Shown piece by piece: positions 20,284 through 30,756 of a stretch of 64,000 bases of DNA. Numbering within the stretch: the stretch's first letter is position 1; every line of letters begins with the position of its first letter. The stretch comes from Tenrec ecaudatus (lineage: Eukaryota > Chordata > Mammalia > Afrosoricida > Tenrecidae): positions 120,449,525-120,513,524 of the forward strand of contig NC_134539.1 of NCBI RefSeq assembly GCF_050624435.1, read 5' to 3'. A program made the translations under genes and the position numbers. Under the pieces are notes generated by a model. That model had not been told where the DNA came from. It made no database searches and saw only the letters and a list, made by a program, of their open reading frames with translations.

Positions 20284-20590
20284 AAAAAAAAAAAAAAAAG
20301 AGGACCTGATGCGAGGGGCTTAAGTGGAGAGCAAATGCCTTGAGAATGATTGGGGCAGGGAATGTATGGATGTGCTTTATACAATTGATGTATGTATATG
20401 TACGGATGGTGATAAGAGTTGTATGAGTCCCTAATAAAATGTAAAAAAAGAAAAGAGGAGAAAAAAATGATTAGGGCAAAGAGTGTACAGAAGTGCTTTA
20501 TACAATTGATGTATGTATATGTATGAACTGTGATAAGAATTGTATGAGCCCCAATAAATTGTTAAAAATAAATTAAAAAAAAAAAAAGAA
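20284..20590 (+). mobile_element. two short L1 3' tails in tandem
   Basis: An A run is followed by 'gaggacctgatgcgagggg' and a tail ending 'gtccctaataaaatgt' (about 20444). A second tail starts in 'gattagggcaaagagtgtac' and ends 'gagccccaataaattgtt' plus poly(A). These are almost the only young L1 tails between 16.6 and 40.7 kb. Confidence 0.8.
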
Positions 20591-21045
20591 GTGTAGGCTC
20601 CAAGATGTCTCCGCCTGCTTCCTCTTCCCAAGAATCTCTTACTTGGTCTGGGCCTCTCCAGAAGGCTCCAGGCCCCTAAAGTGGGATTCCTCACCCCCCA
20701 CAGATTCTACCTCTGAGCCCCCAGCTCCCTCAAGGCACTGTCCTCAGACCAATCCTCTTGTCTGCCTTTGCCACCTCCAGATGGTCAGGGTTGGGGCTAA
20801 GGAGCCCACAGAGCCCCTGAAGCCATAAGGTCCACCAGATGATAGCTCAGACTGTCCTAGGCAGCCACACCTACTGCCCTCCCGCTTGACCCAGGGTCCC
20901 ATCCAGACTCCTTAGAACTGACCCAGGCAAAACCACAGTGGAGAGGCAAATGGCTATCTCCTCTGCCATCAAGCTCTGAGCAGAGCTCCCCCAGATCCAG
21001 ACAGTTGGGGCGGGGGGAGACAGGCTGCTTTCTGTGGAAACGGTG
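20591..21045. other. unique sequence, nothing recognised
   Basis: GC-rich single-copy looking DNA without gene or repeat cues. Confidence 0.4.
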
Positions 21046-21047
21046 CA

Positions 21048-21192
21048 ACTTAAGTCCAATCCCAGCTCCATGCCTTCTCAGCAGCAGAGTCTTGGGCCAA
21101 TGGTCTTATCTATACAAGGGGGATAACATCACCTACTTCACAGGGTTACTGGGATGATTAGCGATAAACCCAGCACATAAAACATAGCTGAT
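21048..21192 (+). repeat. MIR SINE
   Basis: 'caatcccagctccatgcctt', 'agtcttgggccaatggtctt', 'atacaagggggataacatc', 'acttcacagggttactggga'. MIR 5' through 3' order. Confidence 0.75.
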
Positions 21193-21744
21193 GTGGATAA
21201 GAATGGCCGGAGTGGCCCCACGTGGAATCCGGGAGCTAGTTTCCTCCCTACAGCCGGAAGCTCCAGTCAAGCCTGGCAGGAGCTACAGGCGGGCATCCCT
21301 CACCAGGACCGTGCACCCTGGACTTACTCTTCCTCTCCTCCTTTCTGCCCACCCTGCTCCACAGACCTCCCCGGAGCCCAGCAGAGACACGCTGGAGGGA
21401 GCAAGGGGATGTGGGGGGCGGGGGTGACTGTCCTGCCCCATTGTGACCCTACTTAGCCAATGCACATGGACCCCCAGAACAGCTCTCATTCTTTTTCCCT
21501 CTCTTCTGCGGAAAGATAAGAAATGAATCAAACTGCTCATCTTAACCTTCCACTCACATACGACTGGCTCAGAAGGTGCAGGCTCAAGAGGCCCAATACC
21601 ACGTGGAGGAGGCGGTGGCCAACTACCACTGCTGACTGTTCTGAGACGAATCACAACGGTGGTCCTGGGTGCAGTGAGAGAAAATGAATGTAGTAAAGAA
21701 CTCAACATCATACAAGAGACAAAGAACTCAAAGTCAGAAAATTA
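21193..21744. other. unique sequence, nothing recognised
   Basis: Minus-strand frame 21711-21283 is open for 142 codons with no motif. No repeat family recognised. Confidence 0.4.
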
Positions 21745-22035
21745 AAAAAAAAAATTTTTTTTAAGAACAGACTAGCCAATCAAGCTTGCAGTCTGAAAGA
21801 GACTGATGGAACCCCAGAACTATGACTGTTAGTGACGCTTCAAGCCTGAAACGGAACCCACCCTGTCGGCCAACTATTAGCCAAACAATAGACAGGTCTC
21901 GAAGACAAACAGTAGCACCAAGAAGGTCCACACTCCCAGGATCCGCGGTGGGGAACCTTTGGAGATTCCTAACATCATTCTTCTGCCATTCTGGCCAAAC
22001 AGTTCATCACCTCACCCGGAAGATGATGCTGAGAA
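21745..22035 (+). mobile_element. older L1 3' UTR, part 1 (interrupted by a SINE)
   Basis: 'cagtctgaaagagactgatg', 'gaaccccagaactatgactg', 'cggccaactattagccaaac', 'aatagacaggtc' match the 3' UTR of an older L1 type I recall from afrotherian and other mammal genomes. It continues at 22226. Confidence 0.6.
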
Positions 22036-22225
22036 CGCCCAGCGGCCCCACAGTTACCCACTAGGCTGCGATCCTCAAGGTCCACAGTTTGAAACCAGCC
22101 ACTCCTTGAGAGAAAGATGGGGCTTTCTACTCCTGTACAGATCTGGAACTCACATGACAGTTCTACCCTGCCCTGTGGGGTCCGGGTGAGTCATGAGTCA
22201 GCATCAACTTGATGGCAGGGAGTTA
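22036..22225 (+). repeat. AfroSINE
   Basis: 'cagcggccccacagttaccc', 'gtccacagtttgaaaccagc' (B box), 'gatggggctttctactcctg', 'gtgagtcatgagtcagcat', 'caacttgatggcagggagtt'. Inserted into an L1 3' UTR. Confidence 0.88.
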
Positions 22226-22520
22226 ATATGACGCCTGGGGAGGTTTGGGCTGTTAGGCACGCCCCACTCCTGCTCTAGAACAACCAACCCAGGAAATCAA
22301 AAAGTCAGTGCTTTCCCGGAGATGGAGCCAGAAGGCCGGAAGGGGTAGGGGGAAAGAACCAACAGAAAGCACGGGGTGCTGAGCAGCAGGGTGAGGAATG
22401 GTACGCTATAGGGCTGGCAGTCAGCGCCATGAAACCGAACGTGGATGGATAGTTGAATGAAAACCTAACTGCTTTGTAAACTTTCATCCAAATCACAACT
22501 TTAAAAAAATCTTTTAAGCA
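22226..22520 (+). mobile_element. older L1 3' UTR, part 2 (terminus)
   Basis: 'gtggatggatagttgaatga', 'aaacctaactgctttgtaaa', 'ctttcatccaaatcacaact' and an A-rich end match the terminal 'gctctgtaaaccttcacc' type end of older L1s. The same end recurs near 56930. Confidence 0.65.
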
Positions 22521-23125
22521 ATCATACCCATAGTTCTGAGTTTTTAAAAACATTCCAAGCATGTGTTGCTTCTATGACGAGGACTGATACACATAAAAGC
22601 TGGGTGAGGTCTGCAGGTCACCTTCTCCTCACACCCCAGTTTGCCCAGACCCCAAGTTTCCTGGAGACTACAGCACAGGGGGCTCCACTGGGCCTGGAAG
22701 TCCTGGTCCCCCCGTGTCTCTTTCCTCTTTCCGCCATGTGGACCTCAGCAGGTCACTGGTCTTCCTGCGTCTCAGAGTCCACATGCCTCCAGGGGTCCTG
22801 ATGAGGGGCAAATGACACAGGCAGGGGCCTCCCAGCCCTCCCACCACCCACTCACTTCAGGTGCCCAGTGCTCCCTGTAAGCTTTGACTTCTCAACCTCG
22901 GTCCTGAAGCTGCTGTGGGGTGCGGTGAGGGGCGGGGGGGGGGAGGTAGGGGGGTCACCTAGATGCCTTCTCCAGGCCTGCAGGGCGCTGCCCTCCCTGC
23001 CTCAGAGATGGGGGTGAGGTCGAAGGAGATGTAGCAGAAGCCCCTCGCTGCGCCCCACCCCCTGCAGGGCCTTGGGGGGAGGGAAGGGGCGGGCACTCCC
23101 CCTCACCTTCTGAGGGTGAAATGTG
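22521..23125. other. unique sequence with G-run
   Basis: A G/C homopolymer run near 22933-22960. No gene or repeat identified. Confidence 0.4.
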
Positions 23126-23129
23126 GCCA

Positions 23130-23300
23130 TTTACCTTCACGCTCCGCTGCCGGCACCTAAATCACTGTCTCCGCGCCGGCGCTCAAGGTTGCTCCCAGCC
23201 CGCCGCCAACAAAGCCGCCGCCGCCTGGGACCCGGGGCGCGCCTCGACCCCCACCCACCCCAGGAAGACCCCAGGGAGGGCCTACCGCCTCCGCTGCTGC
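23130..23300. promoter_or_regulatory. short CpG-rich patch
   Basis: A cluster of CpGs and GC-only words ('ctccgcgccggcgctcaag', 'cccgccgccaacaaagccgc', 'gacccggggcgcgcctcg') unlike the rest of the window. It could be a small CpG island tied to an enhancer or an unannotated transcript start. No TATA box or exon is seen beside it. Confidence 0.4.
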
Positions 23301-24340
23301 GCCCCTCCGCCTGTCTGCCTCTCTCCCTTCTGTCCTCCTTCACGGTCCCCAGGACATGTCCCAGGAGCAGGGGAGCCCCAGGCTGCCACCAGCCTCAAGT
23401 TCAGGCTCCTGACCCAGAAGGAGGTTGTAACTAACGCACGCCAGCGGCTCCGCGGAGAAGGCGATCGTTAAACTTGGGGTACTGGTCCCGAATGTAGTGC
23501 TGGCAACCCACTGTACAGAGAGAGTATTACTGACTAGCATGGGGGGATAGGGGGAAGAGGAGAGAGAGAGATTGTGTTCAAAGGGCTCATGTGTAGAAGG
23601 TAAATATTGACTCCCTCTCTGTGACCCTGTTTTGGCTTTTCTTCATTTGACTGCTGCCTCTTTCTTTGCCTCCTTCCGGTCGTTTTTTTTTTTCCTTCTC
23701 CCCAGGGGTCCCTGCTTGTCATCCTGGCGGGATGGAGTAGAGAGGGGGGAGGGGCCAAAGGAACTGGCGCGGGAAGCAGGGGCGGTGGGCGACGAGAGTT
23801 CAGGGGGGTGTCTCAGTCACTGTCCAACTGAGCTGTGATAGAGGGTCAGCAGAAAAGGGCAGGAAGGGGCCTGAGAATTGTGGTGAGTCCTGTCCCCGCC
23901 TTCACGATCTCCCCCCCCCCAACACTGTTCCCAGTGTCCTTTGGCCTGTCCTCCTCCGGTCTCACTTCCTAGCACCCTAATTCCCTTTTCTCTGAGGATC
24001 CCTGTCTCTCCCATCAAACTGGGGCTATGTTTGCATCCTCAGAGAGAGCCCACGCAGCAGGGGGGTTCCAGGCTGGATGCTCCGGGACAGGGCCTCTGTG
24101 TCCCCACCTGCATTGGGCTGGAAGCAGCTCCTGACAGAGACATTGTCCCACTGTTAATCCCGGGCTCCCCCTGTGCAGAAGTTGAGTTTCCTCCATCAGA
24201 CTGGGTTCTTCTCTGTCAGATGAGAAGTGACACCGCCCCCCCACCCCACTTGACCCATAGTGAGCAAAGCCTCAGGCTCTCCCACCCCCCAGACACTCCT
24301 GGTTCTCGGAGACCGCCAGTCTCAGAACACATCCCCCTTT
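23301..24340. other. unique sequence, nothing recognised
   Basis: GC-rich with C-runs (near 23911). No exon-like open frames with splice sites were seen. Confidence 0.4.
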
Positions 24341-24344
24341 ATCT

Positions 24345-24500
24345 TATCTCAACTTTGTGACCTTGGACAAGTCACACGACCTCTGAAGCCAGCACTGTCA
24401 CACATCTGCGCAGGGGCTGTGTGGCTGCGGCGAGGCAGGACATGGTGGAAGGGGCTGGCCCAGGGCCTGGTGTCTAATAGGTTTTCAATAAGTGCTCTCA
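24345..24500 (+). repeat. MIR SINE
   Basis: 'ctcaactttgtgaccttgg', 'acaagtcacacgacctctga' and the 3' end 'gtctaataggttttcaataa' are MIR 5' core and tail. Confidence 0.65.
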
Positions 24501-24674
24501 TTTCTTTCCCCTCATCAGTCAGAAAAGTGTATCCCAAGCCTGCTCTTCCAGCCTGGGCTGGGAAGGCTGGAACCAGAGTTGAAAGGAGCACCTATTGCCA
24601 CCCCCACCCCTCACCCCACACATCCCAAGCAACTGGGTGGTGGCCTCCTTCATTAGGGGATGGGGCGGTGGTGA

Positions 24675-25165
24675 GGAGTTAAATGTATTAAGCAATTTAC
24701 AATTAATATAGAAGTCATTCCAGAGATAGCTACTAGAAAGAGTACAACAGGGCAATTAACCCACTAATACACTAGGCTATTACATCGCTATGTCTCTTAT
24801 TTTAGCCCGAGGTGATTTGAAACGCATTGGATTAGAGGATATTACAGGAGATAGCATGAAAAATAGCTTAATGTAATGAGCCATCCCGTGATGTCTGCTA
24901 TTAAAGATGATTTGCAGTTGAAAACTACAACATACAGTAGTTCAGCTATTTGAGGACCAAAGGGATGGGGGATGGGGCCGCGCTGTTAACCCTTCCCTCC
25001 TTCCAGCCGCCCTCGCCCCCATCAGGCCCTCCACCACCTCCACGCCAAGATTATCACGTGCATCTTATTAGACAACAATGGTTTCAGTGGGAGATTAGAG
25101 ATTGGGGCCCGAGGTTGATAAAGAACCAATAATCTGCTAATAACCTTTAAAAAATAGATTCCCCC
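24675..25165. promoter_or_regulatory. strong candidate conserved noncoding element
   Basis: Two AT-rich halves (24675-24955 and 25040-25165) are separated by a C-rich spacer. The first is dense in TAAT/ATTA cores ('aatttacaattaatataga', 'gcaattaacccactaatac', 'aatagcttaatgtaatgag'). The second has 'agattatcacgtgcatctta' with an E-box, 'gacaacaatggtttcag' (SOX-like) and 'ccaataatctgctaataacc'. No repeat similarity and no long open frame. The typical look of a deeply conserved developmental enhancer, though conservation was not tested. Confidence 0.5.
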
Positions 25166-25429
25166 AGGGAGCTGTACTAATGGGCTGGAGCTGGGGAGGG
25201 AGGTTGATTGGCAACTGGGTGGTTGATACGGATAAAGATGTAGGATTAGGAAGGGGAAGAGGCTTCCTGGATAGGAGAGAGTCAGCTGACCCTTCCCACC
25301 ACTCCCCCTCCCCCCACCCCCGCCCCCGCCCCAGCAAGGGAGGAAGCAGGAAATTGTGTTCAGGAGGTGTGCCTAGGTATACTTGTGTGAATAATCACAA
25401 CACAAAAAAACCCAACGTCCTGAATTTTC
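25166..25429. other. unique sequence with C-run
   Basis: A C-rich stretch at 25304-25335. Nothing else recognised. Confidence 0.4.
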
Positions 25430-25610
25430 GAGGTCTTCACATGCATTAGTTCCCTAGCTTTACACGCATCTCGAGGGCAAGGGGGTCTTCCAGCTTTAGT
25501 GTGCAATCAAATAACTTACCCACGGTGAATGCAGCCAGGTACATAATAAAACAGGGCTCGATTTGCTGACTTCACAGCCCGTGACTAGGTTCTACCTAAG
25601 CCTTACTTAG
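25430..25610 (+). repeat. MIR SINE
   Basis: 'cttcacatgcattagttccc', 'gtgcaatcaaataacttacc', 'cacggtgaatgcagccaggt'. Diverged MIR order. Confidence 0.55.
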
Positions 25611-25634
25611 TCTTAGGATTGCCAAGTTCACTGG

Positions 25635-25745
25635 GAGATTAATTGTTTCGCATTTTACATTTAAGTCTATGATTCACTTCAAGTTAATTTCTGTACATGG
25701 TGTGAGGTAAGGCTTAATGTTCATCTGTTTTGCAACTGAACGATG
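25635..25745 (-). mobile_element. old L1 ORF2 fragment (reverse)
   Basis: 'cattttacatttaagtctat', 'cacttcaagttaatttctgt' and 'acatggtgtgaggtaaggct' are the reverse complement of the L1 ORF2 stretch that reads '...CCTTACCTYACACCATAT...' and '...TTAACTYRAAATGGAT...'. Inactive scrap. Confidence 0.65.
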
Positions 25746-25954
25746 TGTATATTTGCACTTCCATGTGTTCGGAGAAGAGCACACACAGGTGCTGATTGCC
25801 AAACAGAGGAGGTGGCCCGACCTGGCAGGCACACATATGGGGACACACTGAAGATCAGGGATACGTGGGCATGAGGGCTAGTGTCATGTACTGGTAGGAG
25901 GAGTATCCAGGGGAGGCACAGAACACATACTTGTTTGGGCGAGTCCACGTGTGT

Positions 25955-26335
25955 GTCACTTGTGCATGTGCAGGTGTATGTCTGTGTCTATCATGGATAT
26001 GCGTGTTGGCATATGTACATGTGTATGGGGGTGTGTGTCCGTGTGCAAATGTCAGCCTGTGCCTCTATGTGCTCACAGCTGTGGTGTCACTGGGCATACA
26101 GGTGTGTCTCCAGCATTTGTGTACCTGTCAGTGTTATAGTTGCATCTGTGTGTGTACATGTCACTGTGTGTGTCAGGCTGTGTCCCATGTATTGCTGTGT
26201 GTCTGTGTGTGCATAGCATTGTGCATGTGTGTGTGGACAGATGGCTGCAGATGTGTGTGTACACACCACAGTGTGGGTGTATGCTGGCGTGTTATGTGTG
26301 CACACCGTTGTGCCTGAGTGTGGCTGCGAATCTGT
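25955..26335 (+). repeat. degenerate TG-rich tract
   Basis: Long, imperfect TG-rich sequence ('gtgtgtgtcc', 'tgtgtgtacatg', 'gtgtgtctgtgtgtgcat'). Open frames in it (Val/Cys-rich or Thr/His-rich) follow from composition. Confidence 0.8.
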
Positions 26336-26399
26336 GTCTCCCCTGGTGCTGCCACCTCCGACAGCTGCAGACCCCGCTGGGAACGGCCCCTCGCCCCCC

Positions 26400-26515
26400 T
26401 CACCGCTGTCTTTTATCATCATTTGCCACGAAAGGGAGCCCAGGAGGACGGTGATAAATAAGGACCACTTAAAATACGAGACGGCCACTCTGACTTTGGG
26501 GAATATTTCTTCTGT
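26400..26515. promoter_or_regulatory. candidate conserved noncoding element (short)
   Basis: 'cttttatcatcatttgccac', 'ggtgataaataaggaccact', 'taaaatacgagacggccact', 'ggggaatatttcttctgtgg'. A non-repetitive AT-rich island between a TG tract and a GC-rich stretch. Confidence 0.35.
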
Positions 26516-26839
26516 GGAGCAGCTGGTGCCGCCTCTGTCCTTGTGGAAAGGGGTCCCAGGGGCCGCCAGCCCCTGCCCAGCTTCCTCGGGGCTCTCGGCC
26601 CCTCCCATGTCCCTTTCCCCCCGCCCCTGCCCTGCCAGCCCTGCTCCCCGGGACTCTAAGAGAGCCCAGTTCTCCTCTTCCAGGTGCTTTGTGCAAGGTG
26701 TGGATATTGTGGGGGAGAAAGAGAAAGGGGCTAGGGGCCAGGAAGAGGCAGAGCATGGATTGGAGGGTGTCGCGGTTCAACCTTGTGAAATCCTCCCTCT
26801 GATTATTTCTCCCTTCTCTGCTCTGGTGAGGGCATGGTT

Positions 26840-26990
26840 GAACACACACCCCAGACAGCAGAGATACATGCGCACACATGCACACACACACGTGTGTGTT
26901 TTGTGCCAAGCCCTGAAAGACACAGACACACATCCAACACAGATACAGTAGTGTGCACACACACACTACATTTGCTACACAGAGACAGAC
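26840..26990 (+). repeat. CA-rich tract
   Basis: Imperfect CA repeats with 'acacacacacgtgtgtgt' (a small palindrome) near 26883. Confidence 0.75.
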
Positions 26991-27027
26991 ACAGAACTGC
27001 AAAAAGTCCTGTGGAGAAGATTTACAG

Positions 27028-27207
27028 AAGCCCAAGTGACACAGTGAGTTCAGCATGGTGCTAACCAGAAGGTGGTTGGTTCGAGCCCATCAGCTGTTCC
27101 TCAGGAGAAAGATGAGGCTCTCTGCTCCCATAAAGATGTATAGCAGGTCTCTTCTGTCCTGGAAGGGTCGCTCAGCCCGAATCGACTTGACGACGGGAGG
27201 TTTGGAC
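27028..27207 (+). repeat. AfroSINE
   Basis: 'agcccaagtgacacagtgag', 'ggttggttcgagcccatcag' (B box), 'gctcccataaagatgtatag', 'ggtcgctcagcccgaatcga'. Confidence 0.88.
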
Positions 27208-27715
27208 TTTGAGGCGTCAGACTTGTGCATCTGTGAGTGCTGGGAAGAGAAAGATGACAAGGAGATAGCAGGGGGCACTGGGAAAAGGAGGGATATGCCT
27301 AACAGGGTGAGGGGACACGAGCATATCAGGTTAGAGTGGCCCTGGGGGGTAGGCCTGGCCCATCTGGGTGTGCAGGTTGTTCACTGCACAAGGGACTGGG
27401 TGCCAGGAGAAGAGCTAACGGGCAGGCTTCTCTCTCCTGGCTGGCCAGGCTCGGGGTGGGGCTGTGTCCACCAGGAAGAGGTAAACACCAGTCACCAGCC
27501 AGGCCCTGGGTCCACCCGAGGAGCCTCCTTTTCCCGATTCTCACAGAGTGAGCCAGGCACGGCGCATGAGGCCCTTCAGTTGTTTCTTGAGACTCTATTT
27601 CCTCAAAAATAGAGATAGGAGAGGGAGTAGAAAACAACAGAAAGAGAAAGTGGAAAGAGAAAGGAGGGAGGAGAGGGCAGAAGGAAGGAGCAGGAGTCCA
27701 GGGAGGGAGAAAAAC
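27208..27715. other. unique sequence, purine-rich end
   Basis: 27605-27712 is GA-rich. The 185-codon plus-strand frame from 27055 begins inside the AfroSINE and has no family motif. Confidence 0.4.
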
Positions 27716-27925
27716 AACCACAAAGCAAGCTCGCTGCCATCAAGTCGATGCCGACTCATGGAGACCCTCTAGGACAGGAGAGAACTGCGCCCGTGGGCAC
27801 ACGAGACGGTGACTGTTTATGGGAGTAGAAAGCCCGGTCTTTCACCAGCGGAATGGCTGGTGGTTTCAAACTGCTGAGCTTGTAGATTTCAGCCAAATGC
27901 AGTACCCCTATGCCACCAGGGCAAG
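27716..27925 (-). repeat. AfroSINE (reverse)
   Basis: 'gctgccatcaagtcgatgcc', 'gactcatggagaccctctag', 'tgtttatgggagtagaaagc', 'ggtggtttcaaactgctgag', 'cctatgccaccagggc'. Confidence 0.92.
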
Positions 27926-28837
27926 GGCTACAGGGGCTCAAACCACGGAGACAAAAGTCTGTTTTTCTCATCAAGAATGTGCCACTGCCACTCTGTGAGC
28001 TGAGACGAGACGCCAGGACCAATCTGAGCCTGTGACCCCCCCAGTGGTGAGGTGGGGGTGGGGGTGGCTGAGGAGTAACAGGTGACACATACCTCCCACA
28101 CCCATGCTGCCTCCCTGTTCAGCCCATCCCACAGCCGAGGGCCTGTCATATCTCATTTCCTTCTCCCAGAACAAGCGACGGGAGGGGGCCGAGGGAGGCC
28201 ATCTGAGCTGACCTTTTCTCCTTCAATTTCCCTCCTGAGCACTTCAGCCCTCAGTGAGGCACGCTGTCACCCTCCTCTCCCGTGACACTCCCCACCCGCC
28301 CAGCACTCACAATACCACTGTCCTTCCCCAGAACTGCCCCTGGGCAGATGAGGCCTCCTCATCTGGAGCTGCAACTGCCCAGCTCCCCAGATGGGGGTCC
28401 TAAGACCACCCCCTCCACACCTCTCCTTGGAGATCCAGATCCCTGAAGATCCCCCACTACCAATCCCCACTAGGCTCCACCCCCTCTGATGGAGCCCCAT
28501 CCCCTCAAACCCCCTCCAAGTCCCTGGGGCATCGCTAAGCTATAGTTCCTGAGCACCTACTGTGTGTCGGGACCCGCAGCCCTTCTGTTGGCTGTGAGCA
28601 AGTGCTAATGGAACCCTTTGAGGGACCTAGAAACTGGGGATCTCTAGTTTACCAACGAAGCCATTTCCCCCCAAACCCTCACCTCACTGCAAGCTGGGCC
28701 TCTCCAAAAGAGTCCCGATTTCTCCGTGTCCAATCCCTGCTGGCTGCAACACGACAAGGCATCCGGCTCCTTCTTTGAAAGCCCCCCTCCTACCCAATCC
28801 TCTCCATTTCATACCTGAGGACTGGCAAGATGCCAGG
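27926..28837. other. unique sequence, possible old SINE scrap
   Basis: Near 28550 'gagcacctactgtgtgtcgg' looks like an L2/MIR remnant. Otherwise C-rich unique sequence without gene cues. Confidence 0.4.
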
Positions 28838-29010
28838 CACTGTGCGAAACCATTCACTACGTTTGCTCATTAGCCCCACGTCGACCCGTGAGATGGATCC
28901 TCTTCTTCATCCTCAGTGCACAGCTGAGGCACTTGAAGCTGAGAGGTCGAGTGCCTGCTCAGTGTTACACAGCCTGGGCCTAGCAGAACCAGGACTCAGA
29001 ACCGTCTCCT
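28838..29010 (+). repeat. MIR SINE (MIRb-like)
   Basis: 'gccaggcactgtgcgaaacc', 'acccgtgagatggatcctct', 'cacagctgaggcacttgaag', 'gtgttacacagcctgggcc'. Confidence 0.75.
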
Positions 29011-29752
29011 GCCTAATGTGATAACACAAAGCCTGTGGGGGCTGCTGCTGGCTGCCTAGGCCCCTCAGTGCAGGCCCCTCACTGCTGCAGGCTCAGCGGA
29101 GAGAGATTAAAGGAGCTGAGGGTGAGGGGCTCAGGCATCAAGCCAACAAAGGGGAAGGCCTTATGGGGGTCGAGGACTCTACCTTCCCAGGAGCTCAGGT
29201 CCCATTGTCCCCACAAGTGCCCTCTGATTGTCGGCTCTGGGCCACATCTGGCCTTCAGGATATATGACCAAAGAATAATATGTCAGAGGAGGAGGGGTGG
29301 GAGGCGAGGGTGGAGGGGCAAATGAAGAAGGCTTCACACAACCCCCAGAAGAAAACTTAATAGTCTGGGGGCTCCCTTGGGTCCTTCTCATTAAAAAAAA
29401 AATCTCTATTTAAATGCAAATGTGTCCTGGAGCCGGATGGGGCAGTGGGAGGCAGAGAAGCGTTGAGATGCTGATGCTGACATAGGCAGAGCCATCAAAG
29501 CCTGCTCCCCAATTTTGTCTTATAATCTGGGACTCCATGGGAGTGAGCGCCATCCTCAAAGAGAGTTCCCCTACTTTCCTCCCAGGAAAACCTTATGCAA
29601 GTCAACCCCTCACCCCTCACTGCCTCTCTATCTCTCACACACAAATACACACCCTCACATGTACCCTCCAGTCTAAACAGCAATGTGTTCGGGGTCTGCA
29701 GGAGGCAGGCTATATGCCTAGATTGCATTTTCTTCCTCTGTCTAGGAAGGGA
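29011..29752. other. unique sequence, nothing recognised
   Basis: A purine-rich patch at 29288-29330. No gene or repeat seen. Confidence 0.4.
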
Positions 29753-29961
29753 GGGCTCCTAGTGACACAGTGATTATGCATTGGGCTGGGGGCTTCAAGG
29801 TCAGCAGTTCAAAACCACCACCAGCTCCACAGAAAAAAAGATGGAGCTTTCTACTCCTGTAAAGAGTTACAGTCTCAGAAACTCACAGGGACAATTCTAC
29901 CCAGTCCTACAGGATCGCTATGAGTCGGCATCAACTGGGTGGCAGAGTTTGCTTTTGGTTT
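29753..29961 (+). repeat. AfroSINE
   Basis: A near-complete young-looking copy: 'gggctcctagtgacacagtg', 'aggtcagcagttcaaaacca', 'ctactcctgtaaagagttac', 'ggatcgctatgagtcggcat', 'ggcagagtttgcttttggtt'. Confidence 0.94.
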
Positions 29962-30756
29962 CCTCTAGAAAGACAGGGGGGCAGGGAGGCTCCTGAATTC
30001 ACCCCCTTTCTACCCACCTTCCTCCAATCAAAGTTTGCAGAAGGGAAGCAGGACATACAGGACTGTGCTGGGTTTTGACCCACCTTCTACTTTTTCAGCC
30101 CCTCCCCACCGAGAAGACCCTTGACTTACACACAGAGCAGGTTTTAAACCAGGTAACAGAAGATAAGCCCAATCCTGAAATCCAGTTCTAATAAGCTTCA
30201 GGCAAAAAAAAAAAAGACTCAGCAGCAGCAGAACCCCTGCCTCCGGACACTCTTAGGTCCAGCTCAGTCAGTGTCACTGTGGGGGATCACAGCGTGGGAG
30301 TTGGGGTCCACATGACCCAAAGCCCACATTCTGTCTCGACTATCTGCTACACATGCCCCTGCTCCTCCTGCCTCAACAACACTCTTGGCCTGAGCTCCCT
30401 GAAGCCACCCCCAGCTCACCCCACCTCTCTAAGCCCATTACCTCCTGGGAGCATGATGTGGGTGATCCCCTGGCCCTGGAGAGCTCTTCAGTAGCATTAA
30501 CTCCCTAGAAGGGAGGAAGGGGGGGGGAGAAGAGGTTGCCTTTGGTTACCAGCTTTCCCCTCTTCCTCCCGATTTAGGGGGAAAACACAGAGGTGCTGTG
30601 CCCATTCATCCAGGGCCCAACACTTTGCCTGACCCCCAACGTTACCTATACTTCTCTTTCTGGCTTTGTCAGGGGGAAACTGAGTCAAGAGTCCCGCCCC
30701 AGGAACGGCACAAATGGCCTGATCTTCAGGGTAGGATGCCCCACTATCCTCTACTT
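29962..30756. other. unique sequence, nothing recognised
   Basis: A short A-run at 30207-30219 and G-run at 30519-30527. No coding or repeat pattern. Confidence 0.4.

Noticed and set aside
26229-26951. 240-codon open frame on the plus strand
   Set aside because: It spans a TG tract, an AT-rich candidate regulatory block and a CA tract. The composition explains its openness.
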